From NCBI RefSeq assembly GCF_041260155.1, contig NC_091932.1, positions 47,486,129-47,550,128 of the forward strand: DNA of 64,000 nucleotides. The letters are read 5' to 3'. This document shows positions 61,801 through 64,000 of this stretch, in pieces (position 1 is the first letter of the stretch; every line of letters starts with the position of its first letter). A program made the translations under genes and the position numbers. The notes beneath the pieces are model-generated. The model was not told the origin of the DNA, made no database searches, and was given only the letters and a program-made list of their open reading frames with translations. This DNA comes from Ptychodera flava. Taxonomy: Eukaryota > Hemichordata > Enteropneusta > Ptychoderidae.

Positions 61801-63738
61801 ACTCATGCTGTCTGACACCAGAATGTGTCAACATGTGTAGGACAAGACACTGATTTCTTTTAAATGTTTTACCACACTCTTTACATTTATGTGGTCTGAT
61901 CTCTGAGTGGGTCAACATGTGCATTTTAAGACTCTTCTTGTATGTGAATGTTTTACCACACTCTTTGCATTCATGTGGTCTGATCTCTGAGTGGGTCAAC
62001 ATGTGCATTTTAAGATCACCCTTATATGTGAATGTTTTACCACACTCTTTACATTTATGTGGTCTGACACCAGAATGAATCAACATATGCTTTGCAAGAC
62101 TCTCCTTTATTTTAAATGTTTTACCACACTCTTTGCAATTATGTGGTCTGATATCAGAATGGATTACCATGTGTTTCGTCAGATAATACTTTTGAACAAA
62201 CTTTTTACCACACTCTCTGCATTCATGTTTTCTGATACCAGAATGGATTGACAAATGTCTTTTTAAATCGCCCTTTCGAGCTAACATTTTACCGCACTCT
62301 TCGCATTTATATGGTCTGACATGAGAATGGATAATTACATGTCTCTTAAGATCACAATTTCGAGGTAACATTTTACCACACTCATTGCATTCATATTGTC
62401 TGATATTGAAGTGGTTTGACATGTGCTTTTTGAGAGTGCTCTTATTTGCATATTTTCTACCACACTCTTTGCATACAAGTTGTTTGAAATCAGCATGGAC
62501 CAGGTCACTTTTTTGAGTAAGTGTTTGGCCACATTCTTTGCTTTCATCTGGTTTGATATTTGAGCTTGTAAACATATGAGTCTCATGATTCTGCATTAAT
62601 GTTTTACCACACTCACTGCGTTGGAATGCTGAGAGATCAGAATGGATCGATGCAGGCCCCTTGAGATACCTGTTGTGTGTGAAGGTATCAACACGTTCTC
62701 TGCACTCACTTGATTGTGCGCCTAAATAGTTCAAGCTATGTTCTCCATCTGTGCTGTTTTTCACATAAATCTTTCCACACTCACGGCTGATTTTACCATC
62801 ATCATTGTTCCCATTAAGAGAATGACACTCCACCAAACTGAAGGAATCCTTGTGTAATGTAGCAAGGTGTTCTATATGATTGTCCTCATGCTGTGGAGTC
62901 AGGTCTTTGTAACTGTTCTCTAGGTTTGACATGCCATATTCCAACGTACTGGTAATCAGTCCATGTTGCACAAGGCTCTGTACAATTATTGATGCATCTG
63001 TTAGTAGATAGATTATCAGAGTCGGTAGTAACAAGGAGTTGGGACAGCAAGAAGTAAACTTTTGATGTTACTACTCACTTAACATAGCAATGCACCAAAC
63101 TTGCAGCAATAGCAATCATACCCATGAACTATAACACTATGGGTCAAAGGTCACATGCAAAGTCATTGAATACAACAAATACAGCACAGCACAGTAGAGC
63201 ACAGACTATGAATATAGTGCAGGTACATACCGGTATAACACAATTAGAGTCATGAGAGCAAGATACAACTCTACAGCCCCAATGGAAAATACATGAAAGC
63301 ATGGCTATTAAAACCATCAGAGATCACATCTGCAGATGATATGAATACATCTGACAATTAGTTTGACATTGTATATGTAGCCAACTGACAACCAAAAGCT
63401 AATTCTAAACATTGATGAATTACATAAATAAAGTTTGACAAAAGACACCAAAATTATTAAAAGATTGCATTGAAAAACAAAATAATGCAGACATGCACTA
63501 TGTGGTATCTTCTTGTGTCAGATTCACACACACGAACACATACAAACATATACATACCAAACCAAACAAAACTCAACATGTATCTACCCAGTACCCTGTC
63601 TACACAAAACCTTACCTTGCAGTGATAATGCTTTGTCTTGATATCGTTGAGACATCTTTTCAGTCTGTGTCTCTAATGGTTTCACTAGCTCATGCATTTT
63701 GTCAAAATGTTTTAGAGCTTTACATATTGCACGACACT
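61790..63738 (-). CDS. C2H2 zinc-finger protein, unit 3 (exons 2 and 3; exon 1 beyond right edge)
   Basis: Exon 2 63616-63738 (123 nt, module ECRAICKALKHFDKMHELV...) joins in phase 1 to exon 3 61790-62997 (acceptor ctaacag, 402 codons with stop). Exon 3 starts DASIIVQSLVQHGLITSTLE, then an acidic Ser/Asn/His-rich spacer with degenerate finger relics (SECGKTLMQNHETH). Eight C2H2 fingers follow, from LVCKECGRKY to HKCKECGKTFKRN, ending HSGVRQHECNE. In fingers 2 and 3 the usual Phe is Leu (CGKML). Linkers are HSxIRPHE-type. It is a predicted nuclear DNA-binding protein paralogous to unit 2. Exon 1, about 550 bp or more upstream in unit 2, would lie beyond 64000. The final finger is cut short after its first Cys at the same point as in unit 2. 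Confidence 0.82.
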
Positions 63739-63960
63739 CTGAAAGAAATAAAAAATGTTCCATGTAGTAACAATAACAGCCAATCAATGATATTACCTGA
63801 CAGAAAAAAGAAAAATTATTAGATATAATCATATTCACTGAACATATAAGTACCATAACAATATGCTCTACAAATGAGTTGTTAAAAAACTAAGTTAGAA
63901 TCTTCAGCAACCTAAACATTAAGAATTTCACCACACTTTGGGCACACCTCTTTCACCACT
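63290..63960. repeat. Segmental-duplication block around exon 2 of unit 3
   Basis: Non-coding sequence flanking exon 2 matches unit 1 (about 215-370 and 1640-2290) and unit 2 (13430-13600 and 14540-14600), for example AGCATGGCTATTAAAACCAT and GTTTGACATTG, then TAACAGCCAATCAATGA after exon 2. Unit 3 lacks several hundred bases present in units 1 and 2 between the two parts. Confidence 0.75.
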
Positions 63961-64000
63961 CCCTTGCAAACCTTAAAACTTTTTTTTCACATAACAACTT

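Overview
This is animal nuclear DNA: AT-rich, low gene density, GT-AG introns, TATA-like promoters, AATAAA signals, C2H2 zinc-finger genes and many short DNA transposons. A marine invertebrate deuterostome (acorn worm, amphioxus or echinoderm grade) is the best guess. It rests on the overall repertoire, not on any diagnostic sequence.

Left flank, 1-20.4 kb: two tandem copies of a zinc-finger gene unit on the minus strand. Unit 1 keeps exon 1 (4965-5097) and exon 2 (1518-1640); its finger exon lies beyond the left edge. Unit 2 is whole (exon 1 15084-15219, exon 2 14415-14537, finger exon 12196-13229). Homology between the units continues to about 7.8 kb and 20.3 kb. Each unit has its own transposon insertions, and in two cases the other unit keeps the empty target site.

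Centre, 25.9-47.7 kb: two divergent genes for FAD-dependent oxidoreductases related to FOXRED2/ERFAD. Gene A (minus, 26088-30960) splices to an intact 603-residue frame with no membrane segment. Gene B (plus, about 42772-47545) has a paralogous exon set plus a symmetric 105-nt exon for a hydrophobic segment. It also has a one-base shortage in exon 4 that would truncate it if real. Between them lie a palindrome-cored satellite, a LINE remnant and small hairpin insertions.

Right flank, 50.5-64 kb: decayed transposase pieces (Myb/SANT-like, Mutator-like), MITEs, microsatellites, a tandem-repeat element with alternating 150-bp monomers, a 632-bp foldback element, and a third zinc-finger unit (minus, 61300-63738) whose exon 1 lies beyond the right edge.

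The most unusual signal is a family of very small palindromes (22-138 bp) at ten places between 32 and 50.4 kb. Each is flanked by a 7-bp direct repeat, perfect or nearly so, as expected for target-site duplications. Second is a 41-codon exon found unbroken in all three zinc-finger units. It encodes an N-terminal module I cannot assign to KRAB, BTB, ZAD or SCAN. No retrovirus-like element, CRISPR array, rRNA or convincing tRNA was seen.
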